From positions 2,090,001 to 2,154,000 of the forward strand of contig NZ_CP133017.1 in assembly GCF_030866765.1 (NCBI RefSeq): DNA of 64,000 bases, read 5' to 3'. The notes under the pieces were generated by a model, which was not told the DNA's origin, made no database searches, and was given only the letters and a program-made list of their open reading frames with translations. Numbering within the stretch: position 1 is the first letter of the stretch; every line of letters starts with the position of its first letter. A program made the position numbers and the translations under genes. Positions 17,309 to 25,686 of this stretch are shown in pieces. Origin of the DNA: Paenibacillus silvisoli. Its GTDB lineage: Bacteria; Bacillota; Bacilli; Paenibacillales; Paenibacillaceae.

Positions 17309-17457
17309 GTGCTGCCGACCGGACAAGCGCCCCGCCTTTGCCCATTTTTCACCCTTGCCCAAATCCTTCCAAGCCCGGACAAATACACTGTTTTGATCAT
17401 AAAAACGGAGGATGTCTTCGAGCCGGAACTCGAGTCCATGAGCCTAGGAGGTCCCAT

Positions 17458-18561
17458 ATGCCGACGTCTAGGAAAAAAGCGATTCGCATCAAGAAAGCCC
17501 GGGAAAAGGCGCTAAAGCTCGCGCTGTCCCACAAAGGCAAACTGCTCTATATTTATGGCGAAAAAGAGATTCATCTCGGGTACGGCGATTGCTCCGGCTT
17601 TTGCAGGCATGTGTATCGTAAAGCGTTTAACATCGACATCGGAGATACGACCTCCGCTCAGGTGAAACAGGGGATGAAGGTTCCGAACGACGACGCAAAT
17701 GAAGGCGATATTATTTTCTTCAAAAACATAGGCAGAAAAGGCGTGTCCCATGCCGGCATTGTTACAAAACCTGGCCGCTTTATCGGGCTGCAAATCAATG
17801 GCTGCCGGGAAAGAAATTACCTCAGAGGGTTTTGGAAAACGAAATTCATGCAAATTCGAAGCGTTATTGGATTACCGCGAAGGGAGAAAGAGATGCTGAA
17901 AAAGGCGGCAGCAAAACAAGAAGCCTCCAATGAGGAGCGAGTTGTCCACGTCTATGCCGTTACCACGACCGGTAACGAAATGAAGGACGCGCTTGTAAAG
18001 AAGGATCTGACGCAAGCGAGCGAAATATGGAAATCCAGCGGCATTTCGTTCCGTTTAAAATCGATAACCAGACATACGGATGAGGCGTTCCGCTTTAAGA
18101 ACGGCGAATTTATAGGGGGCCTCTTGTTAAACAAGCAGCCGAAAAAAGTGCAAAAGCTGATCAGATACAGCCCCAAAGGAAGTACGCGAAGAGATGTGGT
18201 CGTCATCTATCTGACGTCCAAAGCGTTTAAAGACGTCGGGGCGAATCGAACGACGACCGGCGCCATCTATTTCTTCGGTAAAAAGATCGGCCCGCGGGTG
18301 GCGACTATTTTATTGGCTGCGAACTCCAAAGAGCGCGCGCAAATGCTGGCCCATGAACTCGGCCACGCCTTGTTCGTCAACCCGCTTACGGGCAAAGCCG
18401 TCAATCCGAGCCGAACGTTGAATCCAAAGGAACCCTCGCATGACACGGATAAACGAAATTTGATGTATCCGAAGCCGCCGGCAAATCCGGTCATCAAGAA
18501 ATCGCAGCGGGAGAAAGCCAGGCAGAGTATTTTGGTACGAGAAGTGAAGCAGGCCAAGTAG
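17458..18561 (+). CDS. NlpC/P60-like domain fused to a zinc metalloprotease-like domain
   Basis: A 367-residue two-part protein. The first half (about 20-135) resembles NlpC/P60 peptidases: GDCSGF with Cys45 as nucleophile and VSHAGIV with His98 as base. The second half (about 155-350) has a zincin motif HELGH (His299, Glu300, His303), a later His328 and a Met-turn-like NLMYP. TAGGAGGT lies 5 bp before the ATG; longer frames upstream lack support. There is no signal peptide or membrane segment, and both termini are very Lys/Arg-rich. Function unknown. Spore or wall hydrolysis, phage lysis or a secreted effector are possible; the domain calls are more certain than the role. Confidence 0.75.
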   Translation: MPTSRKKAIRIKKAREKALKLALSHKGKLLYIYGEKEIHLGYGDCSGFCRHVYRKAFNIDIGDTTSAQVKQGMKVPNDDANEGDIIFFKNIGRKGVSHAGIVTKPGRFIGLQINGCRERNYLRGFWKTKFMQIRSVIGLPRREKEMLKKAAAKQEASNEERVVHVYAVTTTGNEMKDALVKKDLTQASEIWKSSGISFRLKSITRHTDEAFRFKNGEFIGGLLLNKQPKKVQKLIRYSPKGSTRRDVVVIYLTSKAFKDVGANRTTTGAIYFFGKKIGPRVATILLAANSKERAQMLAHELGHALFVNPLTGKAVNPSRTLNPKEPSHDTDKRNLMYPKPPANPVIKKSQREKARQSILVREVKQAK

Positions 18562-18583
18562 CAGCGAAAACGAATAACTAAGG

Positions 18584-18609
18584 AGCTGCGCCGCGAGGTG
18601 CGGCTTTTT
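18584..18609 (+). terminator. Rho-independent terminator after the fusion gene
   Basis: AGCTGCGCC pairs with GGTGCGGCT (two G-T pairs) across GCGA, then five T. Confidence 0.8.
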
Positions 18610-18740
18610 ATGCTGCAGACGAACATCATCGTCAACCACGGCGAGCATGCGCAAGTGCTGCAGGTGGAGCAGGAATGGGGGCGGCATTTGTGGTATACTC
18701 CCTTTTAGCTGAAGCTTCACCGGAAGGGAGAAATGAACAA

Positions 18741-19721
18741 ATGAACTATCGTTATCTCGGAAACAGCGGGGTGCAAGTATCCGCCCTCGGACTTGGAACG
18801 AACGCGTTCGGCAAGCGGGCCGATCAGGACGCTTCGATTCGAATTATCCATTGCGCTTTGGACAGCGGCATCAATTTCATCGATACGGCCAATATTTACG
18901 CGGGCACGGAATCGGAGCGGATTATCGGCTTGGCGCTGGAAGGAAGACGGCATGACGCGGTGCTGGCGACGAAGGCCGGCTTGGTTCGGGAGGCCGGCAA
19001 GCCGAATGCGAGCGGCTCCTCGCGCCGTCACCTGATGCATGAGCTGGAAGGCAGCCTGAAGCGGCTCAAGACGGACTATGTCGACCTCTATCAGATCCAT
19101 ACGTTCGATCCGAACACGCCTCTCGAAGAAACGCTTCGCGCGCTCGATGATATGGTTGCGTCGGGCAAAGTCCGCTATATCGGCGCCTCCAACTATGCGG
19201 CTTGGGAGCTGATGAAGGCGCTCGGCGTCAGCGATGCGAAGGGCTGGACGCGGTTCGTCTCCACGCAGGTCAGCTACTCGCTGGCCGACCGGACGCCTGA
19301 GCAGGAGCTGGTCCCGATGTGCTTGGACCAAGGCGTCGGAATCATTCCGTACTTCCCGCTGGCGGGCGGCATCCTAACCGGCAAATACGGCTTAACCGCG
19401 GAGGAAGCGCCGGACGGCTCGCGCGTCGTCACGGATCCGAGCTTCGCCCGGTTTCTCGACGAAGGGCGGATTGGGTTAGGCCTGCAGGTCAGCCAGCTTG
19501 CGGCAGACCTCGGCTGCAGCCCGGGCGTGCTGTCCCTTGCCTGGCTCATGAAGCAGCCTGCCGTCTCGACGGTAATCGTCGGGGCGACAAGGACGGAGCA
19601 GCTCGCGGACAATTTGCGCAGCGCGGAACTCGAGCTGACGCCGGAGACGCTGGACGCGTTGACCGCGATGAGCGATGCGTTCCGGTACGGCAAGCCTTTT
19701 GCGAATTATCGGTTGTCCTAG
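18741..19721 (+). CDS. Aldo/keto reductase
   Basis: A 326-residue NADPH-dependent oxidoreductase with a TIM-barrel fold. The catalytic tetrad is visible: Asp and Tyr in DTANIYAG, Lys in ATKAGL and His in IHTFDP. GATRTEQL near the C-terminus binds the cofactor phosphate. The ATG at 18741 has GGAAGGGAG about 10 bp upstream; a longer frame from 18675 lacks support. It is a single gene between terminators. The substrate is unknown; the sequence belongs to the potassium-channel-beta/YajO-like branch. Confidence 0.9.
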   Translation: MNYRYLGNSGVQVSALGLGTNAFGKRADQDASIRIIHCALDSGINFIDTANIYAGTESERIIGLALEGRRHDAVLATKAGLVREAGKPNASGSSRRHLMHELEGSLKRLKTDYVDLYQIHTFDPNTPLEETLRALDDMVASGKVRYIGASNYAAWELMKALGVSDAKGWTRFVSTQVSYSLADRTPEQELVPMCLDQGVGIIPYFPLAGGILTGKYGLTAEEAPDGSRVVTDPSFARFLDEGRIGLGLQVSQLAADLGCSPGVLSLAWLMKQPAVSTVIVGATRTEQLADNLRSAELELTPETLDALTAMSDAFRYGKPFANYRLS

Positions 19722-19730
19722 GGTGAATAG

Positions 19731-19764
19731 AAAGCGGCTGGCCTGCGCCAGCCGCTCTTTTTTT
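19731..19764 (+). terminator. Rho-independent terminator after aldo/keto reductase
   Basis: GCGGCTGG and CCAGCCGC pair across CCTGCG and are followed by eight T. It lies between convergent genes but its T-run favours the plus strand. Confidence 0.9.
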
Positions 19765-19771
19765 GCTATTC

Positions 19772-20326
19772 TCAATGCTCGTGTAAGCCTCGACTCCAAG
19801 CTCGCGCGCGTTCCTTCATTTCCTCCACGAAAGTGCGCTTATAATCCTGATAGCCTAGCAGACTATTCGGCGAGGCCTGCGCAGCGGCGATCTTAATCGC
19901 AGCATATCGACTCACCTCATCGGCGTGCACGCGCAAAAAATCTCGCAAGATCAAATTATCTCTCCACAAGGCGCCATCATAGGGAACAACACTCAGGTTA
20001 TAATGGTTCAGCCCTCTTTTTCGAAAGAAAAATCGTCCGGGTCTTCGCCCGTCTTCGCCTAAAAAGGTATAGCTCAACTTCTCAAGAGCTTCAATATGAG
20101 CCTCCGTCAGACGTACATCGGATGGCGCGCCAACAAGAATATCGACGATCGGCTTGGCATCCAGCCCGCGTACCGACGTGCTGCCGAAATGTTCGATCGA
20201 AACTACGAGATCTGCAACCGCTTCTCGTATGAGGCGTGCTTCTCCCGTATATAAATCGGGCCAAATCGGGTCATAAGGAACGACTCGGATGTCTAGTTCT
20301 TCTACGTCGCTGCGTTTATCTGACAC
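19772..20326 (-). CDS. GrpB/DUF477 family nucleotidyltransferase-like protein
   Basis: A 184-residue protein of the GrpB family, a branch of the nucleotidyltransferase fold. The signature is HFGSTSVRGLDAKPIVDI, here with GST near residue 48 and AKPIVD near residue 57. An FRKRGLNHYNLSVV segment is also typical. The biochemical role of GrpB proteins is not established. It follows the AraC gene at 20368 on the same strand with a gap of 41 bp, so the two may be co-transcribed. Confidence 0.85.
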   Translation of the reverse strand: MSDKRSDVEELDIRVVPYDPIWPDLYTGEARLIREAVADLVVSIEHFGSTSVRGLDAKPIVDILVGAPSDVRLTEAHIEALEKLSYTFLGEDGRRPGRFFFRKRGLNHYNLSVVPYDGALWRDNLILRDFLRVHADEVSRYAAIKIAAAQASPNSLLGYQDYKRTFVEEMKERARAWSRGLHEH

Positions 20327-20367
20327 ACGGCATCAACACCTTCCGAATAAGTTTCACAACTCACCGT

Positions 20368-21267
20368 CTATAACGTCCGCGACATCCTCCTGAACTGCAT
20401 GGCGGACATCCCTTCCCACTTTCTGAACATGCGGCTAAAATAGTGAAAATCTTCATAGCCGACCGCGCCGGCAATCCATTCCACCGTTTGGTCCGTTTCC
20501 CGCAAAAGCTTTTTCGCCTCCTGATGGCGCACCCCTTGCACGAATTTGTTAGGGCCGACGCCCATCATCGCTTTGAATTGGCGGCTCATGTAGTCCTCGT
20601 GCACGAGCAGAAACTTCGCCATTTCGGCGCTTGACCATCTGCGGCTGCAGTCGGATCGGATCGCTTGGACGAGCTCGAGCAAGCTCCTTTCATACTTGGG
20701 GAGCGTGGCCGCGCTGCTCTTGCTTTGATGACGAAGCAGCAGCGCAATGAGCTGCAGCATGAGTCCTTTGCAGACGCTGTCATACCCGCGGTGGCGGTCA
20801 TTCCATTCTTGGATGATGTTTTCGAGCAGGGCAACGATTTTCGGAGAGACGTTGGAAAGAAGCGGTTCATCAAAAAGGAGCATATTGTCCGCCGTCAAAT
20901 ACGGCATGTCGCTGAATGCGTCGGGGTTTGGATGCTGTTCGTCGGCAATAATCGCGTGGCTCGCGGCTGCGCCATCGAAAAAGTCAAAATGAACGCCAAG
21001 CAGCTCGGCATGCGGCTCTGTCAGCACTTCGATGCGGTGCTGCTTCCAAGGCGTCAGCGCCAGCAGGCTGCCGGCTCGGACCAGGAACGTTTCGCCTTCG
21101 ATGGTAGCTTGGATCTCGCCGTGCTTAACGTAGAGGAGCTCGAAATCGTAGATTCTCCGGCTCCATTTGAACTGCGGCGTTCGAACATGCTGCCTCGCCC
21201 AGTGGATAACAGGGGAGAGCTCGCGCAGCGAAGTCGGTCTTATTTTCGGAAAGGAAGCGTTGTTCAT
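20368..21267 (-). CDS. AraC-family regulator
   Basis: A 299-residue regulator with an N-terminal cupin-like domain (VRAGSLLALTPWKQHRI) and C-terminal AraC helix-turn-helices (WSSAEMAKFLLVHEDYMSR; VEWIAGAVGYEDFHYFSR). ATG at 21267 is preferred over GTG at 21279, which sits too close to its GGGCGG site. It is divergent from the four-gene SDR/isomerase operon at 21407 and probably controls it. A cre-like site lies in the shared intergenic region. Confidence 0.88.
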   Translation of the reverse strand: MNNASFPKIRPTSLRELSPVIHWARQHVRTPQFKWSRRIYDFELLYVKHGEIQATIEGETFLVRAGSLLALTPWKQHRIEVLTEPHAELLGVHFDFFDGAAASHAIIADEQHPNPDAFSDMPYLTADNMLLFDEPLLSNVSPKIVALLENIIQEWNDRHRGYDSVCKGLMLQLIALLLRHQSKSSAATLPKYERSLLELVQAIRSDCSRRWSSAEMAKFLLVHEDYMSRQFKAMMGVGPNKFVQGVRHQEAKKLLRETDQTVEWIAGAVGYEDFHYFSRMFRKWEGMSAMQFRRMSRTL

Positions 21268-21358
21268 CGGAAACGTCACCGCCCGTCTTCACGATTTCGG
21301 AAAAATCCAAAAAACGGTCACCTTTATGTAAATCTTTTCCGGTTAGTGAAATGGTACC

Positions 21359-21373
21359 ATGTAAGCGCATTCC
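21359..21373. promoter_or_regulatory. cre-like catabolite repression site
   Basis: ATGTAAGCGCATTCC matches 14 of 15 positions of the Firmicute CcpA-site consensus WTGNAARCGNWWWCA. It lies 34 bp before the first SDR gene, where CcpA binding could block transcription. Inference from consensus only. Confidence 0.5.
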
Positions 21374-21406
21374 TTTACAAGGACGAGAGGAGCGGGTGAT
21401 GGCAGG

Positions 21407-22168
21407 ATGAGTATTCAACCGTTATTTCAACTGAACGATCGGGTCGCGCTCATAACGGGCGGGACAGGCGGTCTCGGTCTAGTCATGGCGCAGACGCTTG
21501 CGGAAGCCGGCGCGAAGGTCGTTATCACGAGCAGATCCGAGGAGAAAGCGGCGGCTGCGGCTCAGCGGCTGAACGTCGAGGGAGTCGTCGGCATGGCAGC
21601 CGAATTGACCGATGCCGGTCAGGTCGACCGTCTCGTACAAGTCGTGAAGGAGCGGTACGGTCGAATCGATATTTTGGTCAACAATGCGGGCATGAATATC
21701 CGGAAGCCGATCGAAAGCTATGACGAATCAAGCTGGGATCAGGTCATGGACACGAATTTGAAAGCTCCTTATCTATGCGCGCGGGCGGTCACGCCGCTGA
21801 TGAAGCAGCAGCGGTCGGGACGGATCATTAATGTGGCGTCGATGCTTGGCCAGGTTGGATTGGCGGAACGCAGCGCATATTGCGCGAGCAAGGGCGGGCT
21901 GATCCAGCTGACCAAGGTGCTGGCGCTGGAGCTGGCCCCCTTCAACGTGACCGTCAACGCGCTGTGCCCCGGTCCGATCGCGACGGAGCTCAATACGGTC
22001 GTCATGAACAATCCGGAGGCGAACCGGTTTTTCGTCGAGCAAATCGCGCTTGGCCGGTGGGGCAAACCGGAGGAAATCGCAGGCCCGACGCTGTTCCTCG
22101 CATCGGATGCTTCCAGCTTCATGACAGGCGCGGCGCTAACCGTTGACGGCGGATGGACGGCGAAATAA
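21407..22168 (+). CDS. Short-chain dehydrogenase, gluconate 5-dehydrogenase/KduD-like
   Basis: A 253-residue classical SDR. TGGTGGLG (residues 17-24) binds the cofactor, NNAG follows, and the catalytic Ser-Tyr-Lys is Ser near 144 with YCASK. The C-terminal FMTGAALTVDGGW is typical. Similar enzymes oxidise or reduce keto-deoxy sugar acids. It is the first gene of a four-gene operon (SDR, isomerase, SDR, SDR) divergent from an AraC gene. The substrate is not identifiable. Confidence 0.9.
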   Translation: MSIQPLFQLNDRVALITGGTGGLGLVMAQTLAEAGAKVVITSRSEEKAAAAAQRLNVEGVVGMAAELTDAGQVDRLVQVVKERYGRIDILVNNAGMNIRKPIESYDESSWDQVMDTNLKAPYLCARAVTPLMKQQRSGRIINVASMLGQVGLAERSAYCASKGGLIQLTKVLALELAPFNVTVNALCPGPIATELNTVVMNNPEANRFFVEQIALGRWGKPEEIAGPTLFLASDASSFMTGAALTVDGGWTAK

Positions 22169-22186
22169 CGATAGGGGGACGCGAAA

Positions 22187-23200
22187 ATGATGCGAATTGG
22201 CCTTTCCATGTTCGGCACGACGTACACGATGGGGCTCCACCCGCGCGCAGGCATTCCGCCGATGACCGCGGATACGCTGTTGGATACCGCGCTCGAAGCG
22301 GGTCTTCAGGGCATGGAGCTGTCGGCGTCGCGGCTTGCCGGTTTGCCGAGTATCGAGCTCGACCAGCTGGCGGCCAAGGCAGAGGCGCGGAATTTCTATA
22401 TTACGGTCGCTACCGACGGGTTTGACCCCATCCGCCTGAACGAGGCTTTCGTCCTCGCGAAGGCGGTTGGCGCGAGGGTTGTGCGAACGGTGGCGGGCGG
22501 CGCCAAGTTCGGCGGAGATCGCAGGCATTTATCCGGGAAGTGGCAGAGCTTTATGGAGGAGGTTCGGAGCGGTTTAACGGCTGCGACGGCTTTGGCGGAG
22601 GAAGCGGGCGTCATCCTGGCACTGGAAAATCACCAGGATCTATGCTCCGAGGAGCTGATCGCGCTGTGCGAATCGATCGGTTCGCCGAGCTTCGGCATTA
22701 CGCTCGACACCGGCAATCCGCTGGCGACCGCGGAGGAGCCGATTGCTTTTGCCCGGAAGATCGCGCCTTACATTAAGCATGTTCATCTGAAAGATTACTG
22801 GATGTACCCGACTTCGGAGGGGTATATGCTGGTCCGCTGTCCGATAGGACAAGGGGCGGTCGATTTCCCGGCGTTGATGGCTATTCTTCGGAATGTCCCG
22901 CAGCCGCCGGACATGTCGATCGAAATCGGGGCGCTCGAGGGCAGGCATACGCGCGTGCTCGAAGACGATTACTGGCCGGAGTATCCGGCTCGGTCCGCGC
23001 AGCAGCTGGCTGAGCTGCTTCGTTTTGCTTCGAGGCACTTCAAGCCGGCGACGGATTGGCGAACGCCGCATGAACGGGGAGAGCCGGCAGCCGCGGTCAT
23101 TGCCTACGAACGGTCGCAGCTCATGTCCAGCATCGCTTACGCGCATCAGTTGATGCATCTGATACAAGCAACTACGGAGGAACAGGAGGCGCTGCCATGA
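22187..23200 (+). CDS. Sugar phosphate isomerase/epimerase (TIM barrel, AP endonuclease 2 family)
   Basis: A 337-residue xylose-isomerase-like TIM-barrel protein. Metal-ligand candidates are the Glu in LALENHQD, the Asp in ITLDTGNP, the His in IKHVHLKD and a Glu in SIEIGALEG. It starts with ATG ATG after ATAGGGGGA. Its stop overlaps the next SDR start (ATGA). It is somewhat longer than the usual 270-290, with an extra C-terminal helix region. It probably interconverts a keto sugar or keto acid made by the SDRs. Confidence 0.88.
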   Translation: MMRIGLSMFGTTYTMGLHPRAGIPPMTADTLLDTALEAGLQGMELSASRLAGLPSIELDQLAAKAEARNFYITVATDGFDPIRLNEAFVLAKAVGARVVRTVAGGAKFGGDRRHLSGKWQSFMEEVRSGLTAATALAEEAGVILALENHQDLCSEELIALCESIGSPSFGITLDTGNPLATAEEPIAFARKIAPYIKHVHLKDYWMYPTSEGYMLVRCPIGQGAVDFPALMAILRNVPQPPDMSIEIGALEGRHTRVLEDDYWPEYPARSAQQLAELLRFASRHFKPATDWRTPHERGEPAAAVIAYERSQLMSSIAYAHQLMHLIQATTEEQEALP

Positions 23201-24003
23201 TTATCGATCTAAATGGAAAAGTCGCGATCGTCACGGGAGCCGGCCGAGGCATCGGACGCCATATCGCGCTCACGCTCGCGAAGGAGGGCGTCATCGCGAT
23301 CGGCACCGACAACAGGCAGGAGCTGCTGGATGACCTTGCGCTGGAATTCGCGGAGCAGCAGCTTGCCGGCGCGCAATTTTTGTGCGACGTGCGAGATGCG
23401 GAGCGAATTGCGGAAGTCGTGAAAGAGGTTCAAAGCCGATTCGGTCGAGTAGATATTCTTGTCAACAATGCCGGCGTGGCCAGCGGCGGCACGGTGGAAA
23501 CGCTCAAGGAAGAGATTTGGGACGCGAACATGGACATCAATCTGAAGGGCACGTTCCTGATGTGCCAAGCGGTCGTGCCGTACATGAAAGCGCAGCGCTC
23601 CGGCCGTATCCTGAATGCCGCTTCGTTCGCGGCAATCGTTCCGGCCTATGGCAGCGCGGCATACGCCTCTTCGAAGGCGGCGGTGAAGCAGTTTACCCGC
23701 GTGCTCGCAGGCGAGCTGGGCCCGTACGACATCACCGTGAACTGCTATTCGCCGGGGATGATTCCGACCGACATGAACAGCTATGCCAAGCAGCCCGAAG
23801 AACGGCAGCAGCGGCTGCTCGACACGCTGACGCTGCGGCGCTGGGGGAACAAGGACGATATCGCGAGCTTGATTTGCTTCCTCGCTTCCGATCTGGCCGG
23901 CTATATTACCGGTACGATGATCGACATTAGCGGCGGCAAGCTGACGACGCAAATTCCGGGCATGGCCTACGAGGCGGCGAGAAAGGATGCGCTTCAGTCA
24001 TGA
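23197..24003 (+). CDS. Short-chain dehydrogenase
   Basis: A 268-residue classical SDR. TGAGRGIG (about residues 12-19) is the cofactor loop, NNAGVASGG follows, and YASSK holds the catalytic Tyr and Lys. The C-terminus TGTMIDISGGKL replaces the common VDGG. It is translationally coupled to the genes on both sides by ATGA overlaps. It belongs to the same catabolic operon; the substrate is unknown. Confidence 0.9.
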   Translation: MIIDLNGKVAIVTGAGRGIGRHIALTLAKEGVIAIGTDNRQELLDDLALEFAEQQLAGAQFLCDVRDAERIAEVVKEVQSRFGRVDILVNNAGVASGGTVETLKEEIWDANMDINLKGTFLMCQAVVPYMKAQRSGRILNAASFAAIVPAYGSAAYASSKAAVKQFTRVLAGELGPYDITVNCYSPGMIPTDMNSYAKQPEERQQRLLDTLTLRRWGNKDDIASLICFLASDLAGYITGTMIDISGGKLTTQIPGMAYEAARKDALQS

Positions 24004-24779
24004 CGGCGCTTGCGCTTGCGTTGGATGGGCAGACCGTCGTCGTGACGGGCGCTGCCAAGGGCATCGGACGAGCGATCGCGAGGCGCTTCTTGGATTTCGG
24101 AGCGAGCGTCGTCGTTGCCGATGCGGACGAGGGCGGCCGTGAGACGGCTAAGCAGCTGGCGTCGGAGGAGGAAGGGTTCGCGGCAAGGGTTCATTTTATC
24201 CGCTGCGATGTGTCCAAACGATCCGAGGTCGAAGCGCTAATCGCAGAGACGGCGGAGCATTTTGGCGCGGTGGACGTGCTTGTCAATAATGCCGGTATTT
24301 TTCCGAGAGCGGATCTGTTCCGGACGGACGATGCGTTCTGGGACAACGTGATGGGCATTAACCTGAAAGGCGCCTACATGCTGTGCCAAGCCGTTGTCCC
24401 GGCAATGATCGAGCGGAGCTCCGGCGTTATCGTCAACATCGGCTCCGGTCACGCGGGATCAGGCGAACCGGATACGATGGCGTATGCCGTTTCCAAGGGC
24501 GGCATCGTCACCTTGACGAAAAATTTGGCCAAGTCGCTCGCGAAGCATAACATCCGGGTCAACTGCGTGCAGCCGGGCTGGGTCGCGTCGGAAGGCGAGG
24601 TCGCCCGTTGGCGGGCGAACGGAATGGACGAGGAGCAGATTGAGGCGATGTCGGCCCGCGTGCAAACCGGCGAGGACATCGCGGATGCGGTCGTTTTTCT
24701 GGCCTCCGGCATGAGCAGGCAAATTATCGGCCATGTGCTGGTCGTCGATGGCGGCGCGTCTTTAGGCAGGGTGCGGTGA
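24000..24779 (+). CDS. Short-chain dehydrogenase
   Basis: A 259-residue classical SDR, third in the operon. TGAAKGIG binds the cofactor, VNNAGIFPRA follows, and YAVSK is the catalytic pair. HVLVVDGGASLG closes the fold. The three SDRs of this operon are clearly different from each other rather than recent duplicates, so they probably catalyse different steps. No terminator is obvious behind it; a palindromic repeat module begins 27 bp after its stop. Confidence 0.9.
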   Translation: MTALALALDGQTVVVTGAAKGIGRAIARRFLDFGASVVVADADEGGRETAKQLASEEEGFAARVHFIRCDVSKRSEVEALIAETAEHFGAVDVLVNNAGIFPRADLFRTDDAFWDNVMGINLKGAYMLCQAVVPAMIERSSGVIVNIGSGHAGSGEPDTMAYAVSKGGIVTLTKNLAKSLAKHNIRVNCVQPGWVASEGEVARWRANGMDEEQIEAMSARVQTGEDIADAVVFLASGMSRQIIGHVLVVDGGASLGRVR

Positions 24780-24805
24780 ACGTCGACATCTGTGCGCCGA
24801 ACGTT

Positions 24806-24990
24806 CTAACGGTTGCCACAGCGGTTATTTGCTTAAAAATAGCCCTTTTTGGAAGCTAACGGTTGTCACAGCGGTTATTTGGTCTAAATCGGAGCAATTC
24901 GCTGCCGAAATCGCCAAATAGGCTCCGTGGCAACCGTTACAATTTTAAAAGGGCCATTTGAGGCGAAATAGCCTCCGTGGCAACCGTTAG
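24806..24990. repeat. Four-unit palindromic repeat module (GGTTG subtype)
   Basis: Four 25-bp units: direct at 24806-24830 and 24856-24880, inverted at 24916-24940 and 24966-24990. Each reads CTAACGGTTG-Y-CAC-N6-TATTT in its own orientation; the third has GTAACG. Spacers are 25, 35 and 25 bp. The outer spacers are themselves partly complementary around AAAT-R-GCCCTTTT, so the whole 185 bp is one long near-palindrome. It fills most of the 321-bp gap between 24780 and 25100; nothing else is seen there. Confidence 0.9.
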
Positions 24991-25100
24991 CGTTTGCACG
25001 ATTACGAAATCACAAATATCCATACATAAGCAATCTAATTCCATTTATGACCAACGCCGTTATTGCTACACTAAGCATGTAAGGTCATAGGGGGGGGATA

Positions 25101-25661
25101 ATCGTCGCAAATAACGAAGTAGTACAGCTGATCATTGGCGCAGGCGAATATGACAACAATCCCGAATGGACGCAGACTCAGGAATCGGAATTGAATTTAT
25201 TGCGGCGGGATCAATGGGTGAGTCGTTTCAAGCGCAACACCGTCTCGGCAATTTTGGCAGAGCATGTATGGGAGCATTTGGATTACGACGAAGGCGTAGA
25301 AGCCGCTAACATTTGTTTTGAGTTTTTACGGCCTGGCGGTTATGTCCGGTGCGCTGTTCCCGATGGCTACTTCCCAAACGAGGAATACCAAAGAAGCGTG
25401 CAGGTTGGCGGACCGGGTCCCATGGATCACCCAGCTTCCAGTCATAAAATAGTTCATACCTACAAAACGCTTTCATCCATGTTTGAAGCGGCTGGATTTC
25501 AAGTGAAGTTACTGGAGTATTGCGATGAAAAAGGCGTTTTTCATTACAACGAATGGTTGGAGAAGAACGGCTTCATTTATCGTTCCAGACGCTTTGACCA
25601 TAGAAATAAAGAAGGCAAGCTAGGCTTTGTTTCTCTCATCGTGGATGCTGTTAAAATCTGA
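25101..25661 (+). CDS. Methyltransferase-like protein with non-canonical or uncertain start
   Basis: A protein of about 186 residues resembling SAM-dependent methyltransferases. LAEHVWEHLDY and FLRPGGYVRCAVPDG match the post-motif I and loop regions; a full glycine-rich motif I is not obvious. The frame runs from a stop at 25080 with no ATG or GTG; the first standard start is TTG at 25191. Residues coded from 25104 on (VQLIIGAGEYDNN) look conserved, so I place the start at ATC 25101 (or ATA 25098), just behind a run of eight G. A small sequence change at the G tract could instead have destroyed a normal start. The target of methylation is unknown. Confidence 0.65.
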   Translation: MVANNEVVQLIIGAGEYDNNPEWTQTQESELNLLRRDQWVSRFKRNTVSAILAEHVWEHLDYDEGVEAANICFEFLRPGGYVRCAVPDGYFPNEEYQRSVQVGGPGPMDHPASSHKIVHTYKTLSSMFEAAGFQVKLLEYCDEKGVFHYNEWLEKNGFIYRSRRFDHRNKEGKLGFVSLIVDAVKI

Positions 25662-25686
25662 GTAATTCCTAAGGAGGAAAAGAATC

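Noticed and set aside
17338..17457. An N-terminal extension of the NlpC/P60-zincin protein.
   Set aside because: No ribosome-binding site supports it, while ATG 17458 has a strong one at normal distance.
24806..24990. 25-bp repeats with 25-bp spacers look like a small CRISPR array.
   Set aside because: Only four units, two of them inverted, with partly complementary spacers, repeated with the same layout elsewhere; no cas genes nearby.
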